From NCBI GenBank assembly GCA_902579085.1, contig CACHFK010000009.1, positions 1 to 32,346 of the forward strand: a stretch of 32,346 nt of DNA. Direction: 5' to 3'. The position numbers and the translations under genes are program-made. Below, piece by piece: positions 1-7,111 of the stretch. Each line of letters opens with the position of its first letter. The stretch's first letter is position 1. The notes beneath the pieces are model-generated. The model was not told the DNA's origin. It ran no database searches and saw only the letters and a program-made list of their open reading frames with translations. This DNA comes from an uncultured Pelagibacteraceae bacterium. GTDB taxonomy: Bacteria; Pseudomonadota; Alphaproteobacteria; Pelagibacterales; Pelagibacteraceae.

Positions 1-1
1 A

Positions 2-226
2 TACGATGGAAAAAAACTTAATTGGGCTGGAATTCAAATGGATATACCCAGCAAAAGTGATGATGGCATGGGTACCACAATGTCTGTTAAAAAATTAGAA
101 GGTAGAGATAGATTTGAAGTTGAAATAATTGCAGGTTTTGTAGGTATGCTTTTTACAAATGATTTTAGTAAAAGATCATCAATTTTAGATATTCTTGGAC
201 TAAAGGTTTATGGTAAATGCTTTTAA
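2..226 (+). CDS. C-terminal fragment of an unrecognised protein (5' end outside window)
   Basis: An open frame runs from the window edge (first full codon at base 2) to TAA at 224-226, 74 residues. An internal ATG at 38 is probably not the start, because the frame is open with plausible codon use upstream of it. The tail has a polar stretch (IPSKSDDGMG), then alternating hydrophobic beta-like segments ending in IIAGFVGMLF. The AGFVG segment faintly recalls the C-terminus of DUF4419-type proteins, but this is a weak resemblance from memory. No signal peptide or membrane helix is visible in the part seen. It converges on the minus-strand small membrane gene at 248-409 with 21 bp between the stops. 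Function unknown. Confidence 0.6.
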   Translation, partial: YDGKKLNWAGIQMDIPSKSDDGMGTTMSVKKLEGRDRFEVEIIAGFVGMLFTNDFSKRSSILDILGLKVYGKCF

Positions 227-247
227 ATTTTACTACTAATTGATTTT

Positions 248-409
248 TTATATTGCAATATAAGTAAATGGTAGAAAAATTTGAAAAAAAACAAATAGAG
301 AAAAAATCAAAACTAAGAATATAAATATTAAAAAAAATAGTGTTTTTATTAAACCGTATTTTTTTTTGAAATCATTTATCAATAAAAGATAATTAATTAT
401 TTTTTTCAT
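248..409 (-). CDS. 53-residue single-pass membrane protein coupled to the carbamoyltransferase
   Basis: A short minus-strand ORF reads ATG (409-407) to TAA (250-248). Its ATG overlaps the TGA stop of the carbamoyltransferase in an ATGA arrangement, the same coupling seen in true operons in this window. The product starts MKKIINYLLL, has a basic KKKYG patch at residues 15-19, one long hydrophobic helix at about 21-45, and ends in LPFTYIAI. Size, topology and the PF-Y-I ending resemble the small DUF5989/SxtJ-associated membrane proteins that I recall sitting beside NodU/CmcH carbamoyltransferases; that link is from memory. It may anchor or assist the carbamoyltransferase at the membrane (inference). 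The AT-rich composition makes chance ORFs possible, but the exact stop/start overlap and TM-shaped content argue for a real gene. It accounts for most of the otherwise empty stretch 227-405. Confidence 0.62.
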   Translation of the reverse strand: MKKIINYLLLINDFKKKYGLIKTLFFLIFIFLVLIFSLFVFFQIFLPFTYIAI

Positions 410-2100
410 ATATTTTTAGTTTGATAAAGTCCATCATCCATTAAAATAAATTTTATATTTAATCTTTTCATGTTTACGTAAACATCAAATAAATCAAACA
501 CAACTGGATCTTTTGAGATATTAAAAGAAGTATTAACTAATATATTAGAACCTTTTTTTTTAAGTTCTCTCAAAATTTTATAGGTTATAGTATCTTTATT
601 TTTAATTATTTGCGTCCTACAAGTTCCATCAATATGAATTATTGAGCTATATTCTTTATAAAGTTCATGATTAGCATCACATAAAGCTCCCATCCATTCT
701 AAATTTTTTTGTATATTTTTATTTATGGAAAAATATTTTTCAAAATCTTCTTCAAGTAAAATGGGCGCTAATGGTTGATAATGCTCTCTCTTTTTGATTT
801 TAATATTTAGATTATTTACAGATTCATTATTTTTTGCATCGCAAAAAATTGATGTATTTCCCAATGATCTAGGACCAACTTCCGTTAAACCGAAATATGA
901 GGCAATTATTTCGCCATTTATTAGTTTACTCGTCGCATCGCTAATAAAAGTATCTGAAGAACTGATCTTTATAAATAGATTATCTTTATTTATTTTTTTA
1001 TTTATCATTTTTTTTTTTGGACCTAAAAAAATTGTATTTAAATTAAGAGTTTGATTTTTTGTTTTATTTAGATATGCAAAATTAGCTGCACCAATTGCGG
1101 AACCTGAATCCCCCGGAGAAGGTGGAACAACCAGTTCTTCAAAAATATCCAATTTTGATAAATTATGAATCATTTTGCAGTTAAGTGCGACACCACCGGT
1201 TAAAACTACTTTTGTTTTTCCAGATAATTTTATTACTTTTTTTAACAAATTTTGCATTGTCTCTTCTAAAATTAGTTGTGTTGAACATGCTATATCTGCA
1301 TATTTTTTAAAATTATCTTCCACATTTATGTTTAGATAAGGTTCACCCAACATATCGCATAGTTTTTTAGAAAAAGAATTATTCAAATTTTTATGAAATT
1401 CAAAATATTTCATATTAATTTTGAAATCATTAATATTAAATATTGTTTTAAGTTCATCTTTATATTTGGGTTTTCCAAATGAACTTAGAGACATTACTTT
1501 AAATTCTTCTTCATTAACTTCAAAGCCAAGAAAATCAGTAATTGCAGAATAAAATAAACCAATTGAATTAGGATAGAAGTTAGTCCAAATTTTTTGAATT
1601 TTATATTCAGTATCTATTGTATAAGCAGACATTGTTTCACCTTCACCTACACCATCACAAGTTACATAAACATATTCTGAAAAATTTTTAACAACAGATA
1701 GACCATATAAACAATGGCTTAAATGGTGTGAAGAATAAATAAACTTGTTTCTTGAAATATTTATTAATTTATTTACATCTGTATAAAAAAATATTGAACC
1801 GCTATTAAAAATTTTTAGATGGTTAATTAAAAAATCTTTATTTTTAAAAGGATTTTTAATTGAATAATAAAATATTTCCCACCAAGATTTAAATGGTTTT
1901 TCATAAAAACTTATAAATTGAATATTTTCATTTTTTAAATCAAAATTTTTAATTAAAAACTTTAAACATTTTTTTGGAAAGTTTTTGTCTCCCTTTATTC
2001 TAGTGAATGACTCTTCTTTTAAAAAACAATTAGTTCCCTTATTGTCTGTTAAGAAAACTGAGGATTCATGATAATATGCTGATATTCCAATATAATACAT
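406..2100 (-). CDS. Carbamoyltransferase, NodU/CmcH/TobZ family
   Basis: 564 residues, the usual length for the family. These enzymes transfer carbamoyl from carbamoyl phosphate, through carbamoyl-adenylate, to a hydroxyl of a sugar, antibiotic or glycolipid in the cytoplasm. The N-terminal Kae1/TsaD-like domain shows YYIGISAYYHESS (2-14), the metal-site histidines in SSHHLSHC (H125, H126, H129), CDG with D149, TGGVALNC (301-308) and PPSPGDSGSAIGAA (326-339). The C-terminal YrdC-like domain shows EVGPRSLGNTSI (407-418), REHYQPLAPI (438-447) and NTSFN (523-527). All key motifs are present, so it is likely active. It starts 1 bp after the ferritin-like gene stop and its TGA overlaps the next ATG, so the three genes form one transcription unit. 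The acceptor is unknown; surface glycan or a secondary metabolite are both possible. Confidence 0.93.
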   Translation of the reverse strand: MYYIGISAYYHESSVFLTDNKGTNCFLKEESFTRIKGDKNFPKKCLKFLIKNFDLKNENIQFISFYEKPFKSWWEIFYYSIKNPFKNKDFLINHLKIFNSGSIFFYTDVNKLINISRNKFIYSSHHLSHCLYGLSVVKNFSEYVYVTCDGVGEGETMSAYTIDTEYKIQKIWTNFYPNSIGLFYSAITDFLGFEVNEEEFKVMSLSSFGKPKYKDELKTIFNINDFKINMKYFEFHKNLNNSFSKKLCDMLGEPYLNINVEDNFKKYADIACSTQLILEETMQNLLKKVIKLSGKTKVVLTGGVALNCKMIHNLSKLDIFEELVVPPSPGDSGSAIGAANFAYLNKTKNQTLNLNTIFLGPKKKMINKKINKDNLFIKISSSDTFISDATSKLINGEIIASYFGLTEVGPRSLGNTSIFCDAKNNESVNNLNIKIKKREHYQPLAPILLEEDFEKYFSINKNIQKNLEWMGALCDANHELYKEYSSIIHIDGTCRTQIIKNKDTITYKILRELKKKGSNILVNTSFNISKDPVVFDLFDVYVNMKRLNIKFILMDDGLYQTKNI

Positions 2101-2101
2101 C

Positions 2102-2818
2102 TTAAGCTATAGAGCTTGGCTCTATATTTTTCATAACATCATCATTTGTTGTTACCTTCTTCAATTTTAAAAAGTAGGTTACAAAATTTACCATAATTAA
2201 GATTGTGATTAAAATTGGATAAAAGATAAAAGAAAATTTATTTAAACTATTTGCATAAAGATGTCTCAAAAAACTTATTGTTCTTTCTTTAGTAATTTTT
2301 ATTTTATACAACAGAAATCCATTACTATTTTTTGCAAATCTAAGAGAATATTCGGCATGCCTTTCTTCATCTTTTAAAATATTTTGAATTTTGATAAATG
2401 CAGAAGGTTTGTGTTGTTTAAAGTGATTTGCTAAAGATATTAATTTTTTTTCAGCAATTTCTTCATTTGCACCAATAAATATAGCAAAATTATTTATTTT
2501 TTTTTTTTCAAATATAAAGTGATCTTTATAAATATATCCCTTATTATATAAATGATTGGGTACAAAACTTAATTTTTTTTTATTAATTTTATACTCTAAA
2601 ATTATTTGATTTTTAATATTAGTAAAAATAGTAAAATGTTTATACTCATCTATTGCATGTCTTATAAAACCTTCAGAAAGTTTTTTATTATTTATGTTTT
2701 TTGCAGCAAATAACATTTCTATTGCTGATGAGAATTCTGCTGCAGCAAATTCGTTTAGAACAAAACAGCATCTTTCGGGGTCAAAATTTTTAAGACTACT
2801 TTTTGGTATTAAAAACAT
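2102..2818 (-). CDS. Ferritin-like (diiron) protein with C-terminal membrane helix
   Basis: 238 residues, first gene of the minus-strand cassette. The pattern of metal ligands fits a four-helix ferritin-like fold: helix 1 EFAAAEFSSAIE (E23/E28), helix 2 DEYKHF (E58..H61), helix 3 GANEEIAEKK (E119/E120/E123), helix 4 DEERHAEYS (E151..H154). Two ExxH motifs plus single glutamates are the classic carboxylate-bridged diiron arrangement. A hydrophobic helix at about 197-217 followed by basic residues suggests membrane attachment, as in some membrane-bound diiron oxidases. I cannot assign a subfamily: storage, rubrerythrin-like peroxidase and hydroxylase are all possible. The start at 2818 is preferred because the next Met (residue 35) would delete helix 1. 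The 5' end overlaps the divergent SGNH gene. Confidence 0.72.
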   Translation of the reverse strand: MFLIPKSSLKNFDPERCCFVLNEFAAAEFSSAIEMLFAAKNINNKKLSEGFIRHAIDEYKHFTIFTNIKNQIILEYKINKKKLSFVPNHLYNKGYIYKDHFIFEKKKINNFAIFIGANEEIAEKKLISLANHFKQHKPSAFIKIQNILKDEERHAEYSLRFAKNSNGFLLYKIKITKERTISFLRHLYANSLNKFSFIFYPILITILIMVNFVTYFLKLKKVTTNDDVMKNIEPSSIA

Positions 2819-3767
2819 TTTTTTATTATCTATTTTTTTTTTAATAATTCTATTTAATTCAAAAGCAACATCAAATGGTTGTTTGTCATTTCTACCCTAT
2901 GGATGGAATGATTTTTATGTTCACTTACCTCAAAATACCTCTTTTTGTGTTAAAGAAAATGGCTTCATTTATAAATATAAAACAGATAATTATGGAGGTA
3001 GAATTCTTACCAATGAACTTTATAATCATAAAATTCAGGTATTTGGTGATAGTCAGGTAGTTGGTCTTGATGTAGAAAGAATTCATCAACACTACTTAAG
3101 TAAAAATTATAAAGACCATAATTTTATTATATATGCAGCACCAAATAATGGACCATATGAGGTAATTAATTTTTTAAATAAAAACAAAATAATTCTCGGA
3201 AAAAAAATAATAATTACCTTTAATTTTGCAGTTGACATTTTTAGAGTTTCAAACTCCTGGCACCCAACTCAATTTGTTGCTTTAAAGGATTATGAGCTTG
3301 ACGAAATTATAGATCATCCTTTTAAGTATAGATTAATAATTTTCAAAAATTTTTTATTTAATAAAAATTTTACAATAAAGAAAAATAATAATAAAAAAAT
3401 GCAAAACTTATTTTTAGATTTAAACCAGGAAGAAATTTATAATAATTTAGTTAAATACTTTTACGAATTAGATCAATTGGCTAATGAAAATAATATAGAA
3501 GTAGATTTTATAGTCACACATCCTTATTGGTTATACTCAAGAAGCAAAAAAAAAAATAATTTGTTACTAGAACAAAAATTAGAGAAAAAAGTTTATAAAT
3601 TAATTTGTAAATCTTTTAAAGAAACAAAAAATATAAATAATATTTTAATATCAAAACCTCTAATTAATTTTTCTTTAAAAGATCTTACTTTTGATAAAAG
3701 ACATATAAAATCTAAAAAGATTAAACTTTTACAAAGAAATATATTGTGTAAAAATTATGAAATTTAG
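2694..3767 (+). CDS. Secreted SGNH/GDSL hydrolase-like protein (start uncertain)
   Basis: The frame is 357 residues from ATG 2694. Block I is VFGDSQ (116-121, nucleophile S120), preceded by the TDNYGGR segment typical of this family; a block V DxxH is seen as DKRH near the C-terminus (D334, H337). A hydrophobic segment at 42-55 ending NSKATS looks like a signal peptide. Counted from ATG 2694 that peptide lies 40 residues in, behind a stretch that is only the antisense of the ferritin-like gene. An ATT codon at 2808 would give a textbook signal peptide beginning IKNIFLLSIF, so the true start is probably there; no in-frame ATG, GTG or TTG exists between 2694 and 2883. SGNH enzymes of this type act on acyl or acetyl groups of surface glycans. 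Divergent neighbour of the carbamoyltransferase cassette; substrate unknown. Confidence 0.68.
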   Translation: MFFAANNISIADENSAAANSFRTKQHLSGSKFLRLLFGIKNIFLLSIFFLIILFNSKATSNGCLSFLPYGWNDFYVHLPQNTSFCVKENGFIYKYKTDNYGGRILTNELYNHKIQVFGDSQVVGLDVERIHQHYLSKNYKDHNFIIYAAPNNGPYEVINFLNKNKIILGKKIIITFNFAVDIFRVSNSWHPTQFVALKDYELDEIIDHPFKYRLIIFKNFLFNKNFTIKKNNNKKMQNLFLDLNQEEIYNNLVKYFYELDQLANENNIEVDFIVTHPYWLYSRSKKKNNLLLEQKLEKKVYKLICKSFKETKNINNILISKPLINFSLKDLTFDKRHIKSKKIKLLQRNILCKNYEI

Positions 3768-3809
3768 ATAAGTTATTGAAATATAAGAAAAAAAATGATC
3801 AAATAAGTT

Positions 3810-4310
3810 ATGCTAGTTAAAAATTTTTTTTTAATTGTATTATTTTCATGTTCTTTGATTGTATTTAGTTCCTCTCAAGCTGAAATTTTAACTTTTGGTT
3901 CTTCAATTTATGAAGGTGAGGTTAAAAAAGGAAAAGCAAATGGCGAAGGAATTCTTACTTTTTCAGATGAAACAACATACAAGGGAAATTTCAAAAAAAA
4001 TAAACCTCATGGACTAGGTATATATACAGATGCTAGAGAGAATGATTATGAAGGCAAATGGAAATTTGGAAAATTAAAAGTCAAAATAGATAAAAAAACT
4101 AGAAGAATTATTAAATTATCTGTTGAGGAAGGCCAAACAAATTATTTTGAAATTAAAGGAACAGGTTCTGTAGCAACTGACTGGTTTGAAGCCAAGAAGG
4201 ATTCTGAAGGAGTTTTTGTTTTAACCAAAAAAGGTAAAAGAGATATGGAAACAAAAAAAACACAGGCTAAATCAAGTCAGAGTAGCAGTGGAAGTGGTGG
4301 GAGTAGTTAA
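3810..4310 (+). CDS. Secreted MORN-repeat protein
   Basis: 166 residues. Residues 1-24 form a signal peptide (MLVKNFFLIVLFSC...SSQA). Three MORN-type repeats follow: YEGEVKKGKANGEGILTF (34-51), TYKGNFKKNKPHGLGIYTD (56-74) and a degenerate DYEGKWKFGKLK (79-90). The middle (about 91-140) is mixed and unrecognised. The tail from about 150 is a low-complexity Ser/Gly run ending in SGSGGSS. MORN repeats form elongated beta-hairpin arrays that bind membranes or proteins; the bacterial role is mostly unknown, and here it would be periplasmic or surface exposed. It is monocistronic, convergent with tsaD. The earlier in-frame ATG at 3795 leads straight to a stop, so 3810 is the start. No enzyme motif is visible. 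Confidence 0.8.
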   Translation: MLVKNFFLIVLFSCSLIVFSSSQAEILTFGSSIYEGEVKKGKANGEGILTFSDETTYKGNFKKNKPHGLGIYTDARENDYEGKWKFGKLKVKIDKKTRRIIKLSVEEGQTNYFEIKGTGSVATDWFEAKKDSEGVFVLTKKGKRDMETKKTQAKSSQSSSGSGGSS

Positions 4311-4367
4311 TTTTTAGGTTGATGGGTTATAATTTAATCAAATTAAATAAAAATTTTATTTATTATA

Positions 4368-5441
4368 TTAAAGTTCAACTCCTGCACCTTTAAGGAATTT
4401 AGCATTTTCATCTAATGGCAATCTTGGGTTTGCAGGTAAATCTAAACCATCAAATTTTTTAATTTTATATTTTTCTAGACCAACCATAGCTATCATTGCA
4501 GCATTATCACCACATAAATTTAGATCTGGAAAGATAGGATTAAAATTATTTTCTTTGCTCACTTCAATTATTTTATTCCTTATTCCCTGATTAGCAGCTA
4601 CACCTCCAGCAACCACAAAGTTATAATTATCCATAGGATGTAATTTCTTAAATTCTTGAAAAGCTTTTTTTGTCTTAATATATAAAATTTCTTCAATAGT
4701 TTTTTGAAATGAAGCTGCAAGATCAAATTTTTCTTGTTCTGTTTTAATTTTTTTTGTTATTCTTAAAATTGCAGTTTTTAATCCAGCAAAAGATAAGTTG
4801 CACCCACCTTTATTTAAAATTGGTTTAGGAAGTTCATATTTATTTGGGTCTCCTTTTTTTGAAAAATTCTCCAATTTTGGTCCACCAGGAAATTCAATAC
4901 CTAAAAGTTTTGCTGTTTTATCATAAGCTTCTCCTAATGCATCATCAATTGTCGTACCAAGTCTTTTATAATTACCAAGACCATTTACAGTTAAATATTG
5001 ACTATGTCCTCCAGAAATTAATAAAAGTAAATAAGGGTAATCAAGTTTAGAATGTAATTTTGGACTTAAAGCATGTCCTTCTAGATGATTTACTCCTATA
5101 AAAGGAATATTCAAAGACATTGCCATTGCTTTTCCAAAATTTAGACCAACTGTTAAACAAACTATTAACCCTGGGCCCGCAGTTGCGGCAATTGCTGAAA
5201 CATTATCTAAATTAACGTTACTTTCATCAATTGCTTTCTTTGCAATTAAATCAATTTTTTCTACATGAGATCGAGCAGCTAATTCAGGAACAACTCCTCC
5301 AAATTCTTTATGAATATCAAATTGGCTAGAAACAACATTAGATAAAATTTTAGGTATACCACATTTGTCATCCTGAATTAGTGATACCGCAGTTTCATCA
5401 CAACTTGTCTCAATGCCTAATATTATTGGTTTTTCCGACAT
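4368..5441 (-). CDS. tsaD: tRNA N6-adenosine threonylcarbamoyltransferase TsaD
   Basis: 357 residues, normal for bacterial TsaD (Gcp/Kae1). With TsaB/TsaE it transfers threonylcarbamoyl from the TsaC product to A37 of tRNAs decoding ANN codons, in the cytoplasm. Visible motifs: GIETSCDETAVS (9-20), the metal-binding NHLEGH (H119, H123), SGGHSQY (143-149), DDALGEAYDK (166-175), GGVAANQGIRN, and the late CGDNAAM with its conserved Asp. All catalytic features are present. It is transcribed away from hemC across a 57-bp AT-rich spacer and converges on the MORN gene. Its N-terminal fold is homologous to the carbamoyltransferase at 406-2100, but the chain is much shorter and has no YrdC-like domain, so the two are not recent duplicates. 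Confidence 0.97.
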   Translation of the reverse strand: MSEKPIILGIETSCDETAVSLIQDDKCGIPKILSNVVSSQFDIHKEFGGVVPELAARSHVEKIDLIAKKAIDESNVNLDNVSAIAATAGPGLIVCLTVGLNFGKAMAMSLNIPFIGVNHLEGHALSPKLHSKLDYPYLLLLISGGHSQYLTVNGLGNYKRLGTTIDDALGEAYDKTAKLLGIEFPGGPKLENFSKKGDPNKYELPKPILNKGGCNLSFAGLKTAILRITKKIKTEQEKFDLAASFQKTIEEILYIKTKKAFQEFKKLHPMDNYNFVVAGGVAANQGIRNKIIEVSKENNFNPIFPDLNLCGDNAAMIAMVGLEKYKIKKFDGLDLPANPRLPLDENAKFLKGAGVEL

Positions 5442-5460
5442 AAAAAATTTTTTTTATTAA

Positions 5461-5466
5461 TATAAT
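5461..5466 (+). promoter_or_regulatory. Putative -10 box of hemC operon
   Basis: A perfect TATAAT lies 32 bp before the hemC ATG in the divergent tsaD/hemC spacer. No convincing -35 is visible in the polyT upstream. Perfect -10 matches arise easily in sequence this AT-rich, so this is a tentative call. The minus-strand tsaD promoter must lie in the same 57 bp. Confidence 0.3.
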
Positions 5467-5498
5467 TAAACTATAAGAATGTATTAAAAATAATAATT

Positions 5499-6410
5499 AT
5501 GAAAAGAGAAAAAATTATAATTGGTTCGAGAGGCAGTAAGTTAGCTATGATTTATGCAGAGAATGTTAAATGTAAAATGAAAAAAATATTCTCAAAAATT
5601 ATAGAAATTAAAAAAATTGTTACTTCTGGAGACCAAAATCAAAATGATAGACTTTCAGATTTGGGTGGAAAAGGATTATTTTCAAAAAAGATTGAAAATG
5701 AATTGTTAGAAAAAAAAATAGATATTGCTGTCCATGCACTTAAAGATATGCCATCAATTGAAACAGATGGATTAGAAACTAATTATTTTTTAAAGAGAAA
5801 TTCACCAAATGAAATATTAATAAGCAATCAAAAGATTAAATTTAAAGATCTTAATTCTAATTCTATTGTCGGAACATCATCTTATCGTAGAGAGTATCAA
5901 CTTAAAAATAAAAGATCAGATTTAAAATATAAGTTAATAAGAGGAAATGTAGATACTAGAATAAAAAAAATGGAAAATGGAGATTATGATGCAATAATAT
6001 TGTCGAAAGCAGGGATAGACTCTTTAGAAGTTGGTCACAAAATAACTGAAGAGTTTACAACTGAAGATATTATACCTTGTGCAGGCCAAGGAATCATAGC
6101 AATTCAATGCAGAAGTAATGATTTTGAAATAAAAAAATTACTAGAAGAAATTAATAATCCTTATTCTAGAATCTGTGCAAATTCAGAAAGAGAAGTATTA
6201 AAAATTTTAGAAGGCGACTGTGATACCGCAATAGGAGTAATATCTAAAATTGATGGCGATTACATTAGTTTAAGTGCTGAACTTTTTTCAGTAGACGGAA
6301 AAAATAGATATTTTATAAAAGAAACAAAAGAAATAAAGTTTGCGAATGAATTAGGAAGAAAAGTAGGTGAAGCTTTAAAGTTTCAATCTAAAGGGAGTTA
6401 TAAAAGATAA
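5499..6410 (+). CDS. hemC: Hydroxymethylbilane synthase (porphobilinogen deaminase) HemC
   Basis: 303 residues. It polymerises four porphobilinogens into hydroxymethylbilane, the committed step towards heme. Seen: IIIGSRGSKLA (6-16), SGDQNQNDRL (43-52), GGKGLFSKKIE (56-66), the active-site ALKDMP with D83, VGTSSYRR, IRGNVDTR, CAGQGIIA, and EGDCDTAIG, where C241 carries the dipyrromethane cofactor. These cover all three domains at expected spacing. It is the first gene of a plus-strand run: hemD begins on the base after its stop, then a MscS-like channel, yggT and folD follow with 2, -4 and 7 bp spacing. That co-directional packing implies one transcript through 9337. Confidence 0.97.
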   Translation: MKREKIIIGSRGSKLAMIYAENVKCKMKKIFSKIIEIKKIVTSGDQNQNDRLSDLGGKGLFSKKIENELLEKKIDIAVHALKDMPSIETDGLETNYFLKRNSPNEILISNQKIKFKDLNSNSIVGTSSYRREYQLKNKRSDLKYKLIRGNVDTRIKKMENGDYDAIILSKAGIDSLEVGHKITEEFTTEDIIPCAGQGIIAIQCRSNDFEIKKLLEEINNPYSRICANSEREVLKILEGDCDTAIGVISKIDGDYISLSAELFSVDGKNRYFIKETKEIKFANELGRKVGEALKFQSKGSYKR

Positions 6411-7109
6411 ATGCATATATTGCTAACTAGACCATTAGATGATTGTAAAGATTTAATTCTAAGATTTAAATCTTTAGGGCATAAAGTTTCACATTTTCCA
6501 GTAATTAAAATTCAAAATTTAAATCATGATAAAATAAACTTTGAGGAATTTGCTGGGATTATTTTTACAAGTGCTAATGCAATTAAAAATTTAAATACCT
6601 CGAACATAAATAAAAAAATGAATTGTTTTTGTGTTGGTTCCTCGACAGAGAATGAAGCTAAAAAAAACGGTTTTCAAAATATTTTTTGTGCGGACGGAAA
6701 TGTTAATAATTTAAAAGAAGTTATTTTACAAAATTTTGAACAAAAAAATGGTAATTTACTTTATGTAAGTGGAGAAATTGTTTCATCAAACTTAGATAAA
6801 GATTTGATTTCAGAAGGATATAAAGTTAAGAGATTAATAAATTATTCAGTAATACCTGTTGAGCAAGCTAGCGATGAATTTATTAAAGATTTAAAATCAT
6901 CTATCCCAGATATGGTCTATATTTATTCTGAAAATAGTGCAAAAAATTACCTCAATTTTTTGAAAAAATATAATTTAATGGATTGCTGGATGAATACTAA
7001 TTTAATGTGTTTAGGAGAAAAAACCTCTTCAGTATTAAATGAAATTAAATGGAAAAAAATTTTTCTATTTAATTCTGGTGAAGAAGAGTTTTTGCTATAT
7101 AAAATTTAA
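6411..7109 (+). CDS. hemD: Uroporphyrinogen-III synthase HemD
   Basis: 232 residues. It cyclises hydroxymethylbilane with inversion of ring D to give uroporphyrinogen III. Family sequences diverge widely, so the call rests on the N-terminal ILLTRPLDDCKDL (3-15), IIFTSANAIKNL in the first domain, the YIYSENSAKNYL segment (the usual SaxtA/F-like motif of domain 2), length, and its place directly after hemC (ATG immediately follows the hemC TAA). It contains two alternating Rossmann-like lobes. The gene is strongly AT-biased, like its neighbours. Confidence 0.92.
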   Translation: MHILLTRPLDDCKDLILRFKSLGHKVSHFPVIKIQNLNHDKINFEEFAGIIFTSANAIKNLNTSNINKKMNCFCVGSSTENEAKKNGFQNIFCADGNVNNLKEVILQNFEQKNGNLLYVSGEIVSSNLDKDLISEGYKVKRLINYSVIPVEQASDEFIKDLKSSIPDMVYIYSENSAKNYLNFLKKYNLMDCWMNTNLMCLGEKTSSVLNEIKWKKIFLFNSGEEEFLLYKI

Positions 7110-7111
7110 TT

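Noticed and set aside
248-263. Perfect 16-bp palindrome TTATATTGCAATATAA
   Set aside because: It lies over the last codons and stop of the small membrane gene and is A/T dominated; no independent reason to call an operator.
794-1054. Plus-strand ORF antisense to the carbamoyltransferase
   Set aside because: Hydrophobic shadow of a strongly supported gene; no start signal or family resemblance.
4344-4362. TAAATAAAA/TTTTATTTA dyad between the convergent MORN and tsaD genes
   Set aside because: Pure A/T with a one-base centre; too weak and loop too small for a terminator hairpin, and common by chance here.
406-5441. Possible duplication between the carbamoyltransferase and tsaD (both Kae1-like)
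   Set aside because: Shared fold is ancient; lengths, motifs and extra YrdC-like domain differ, so proximity is likely coincidence.
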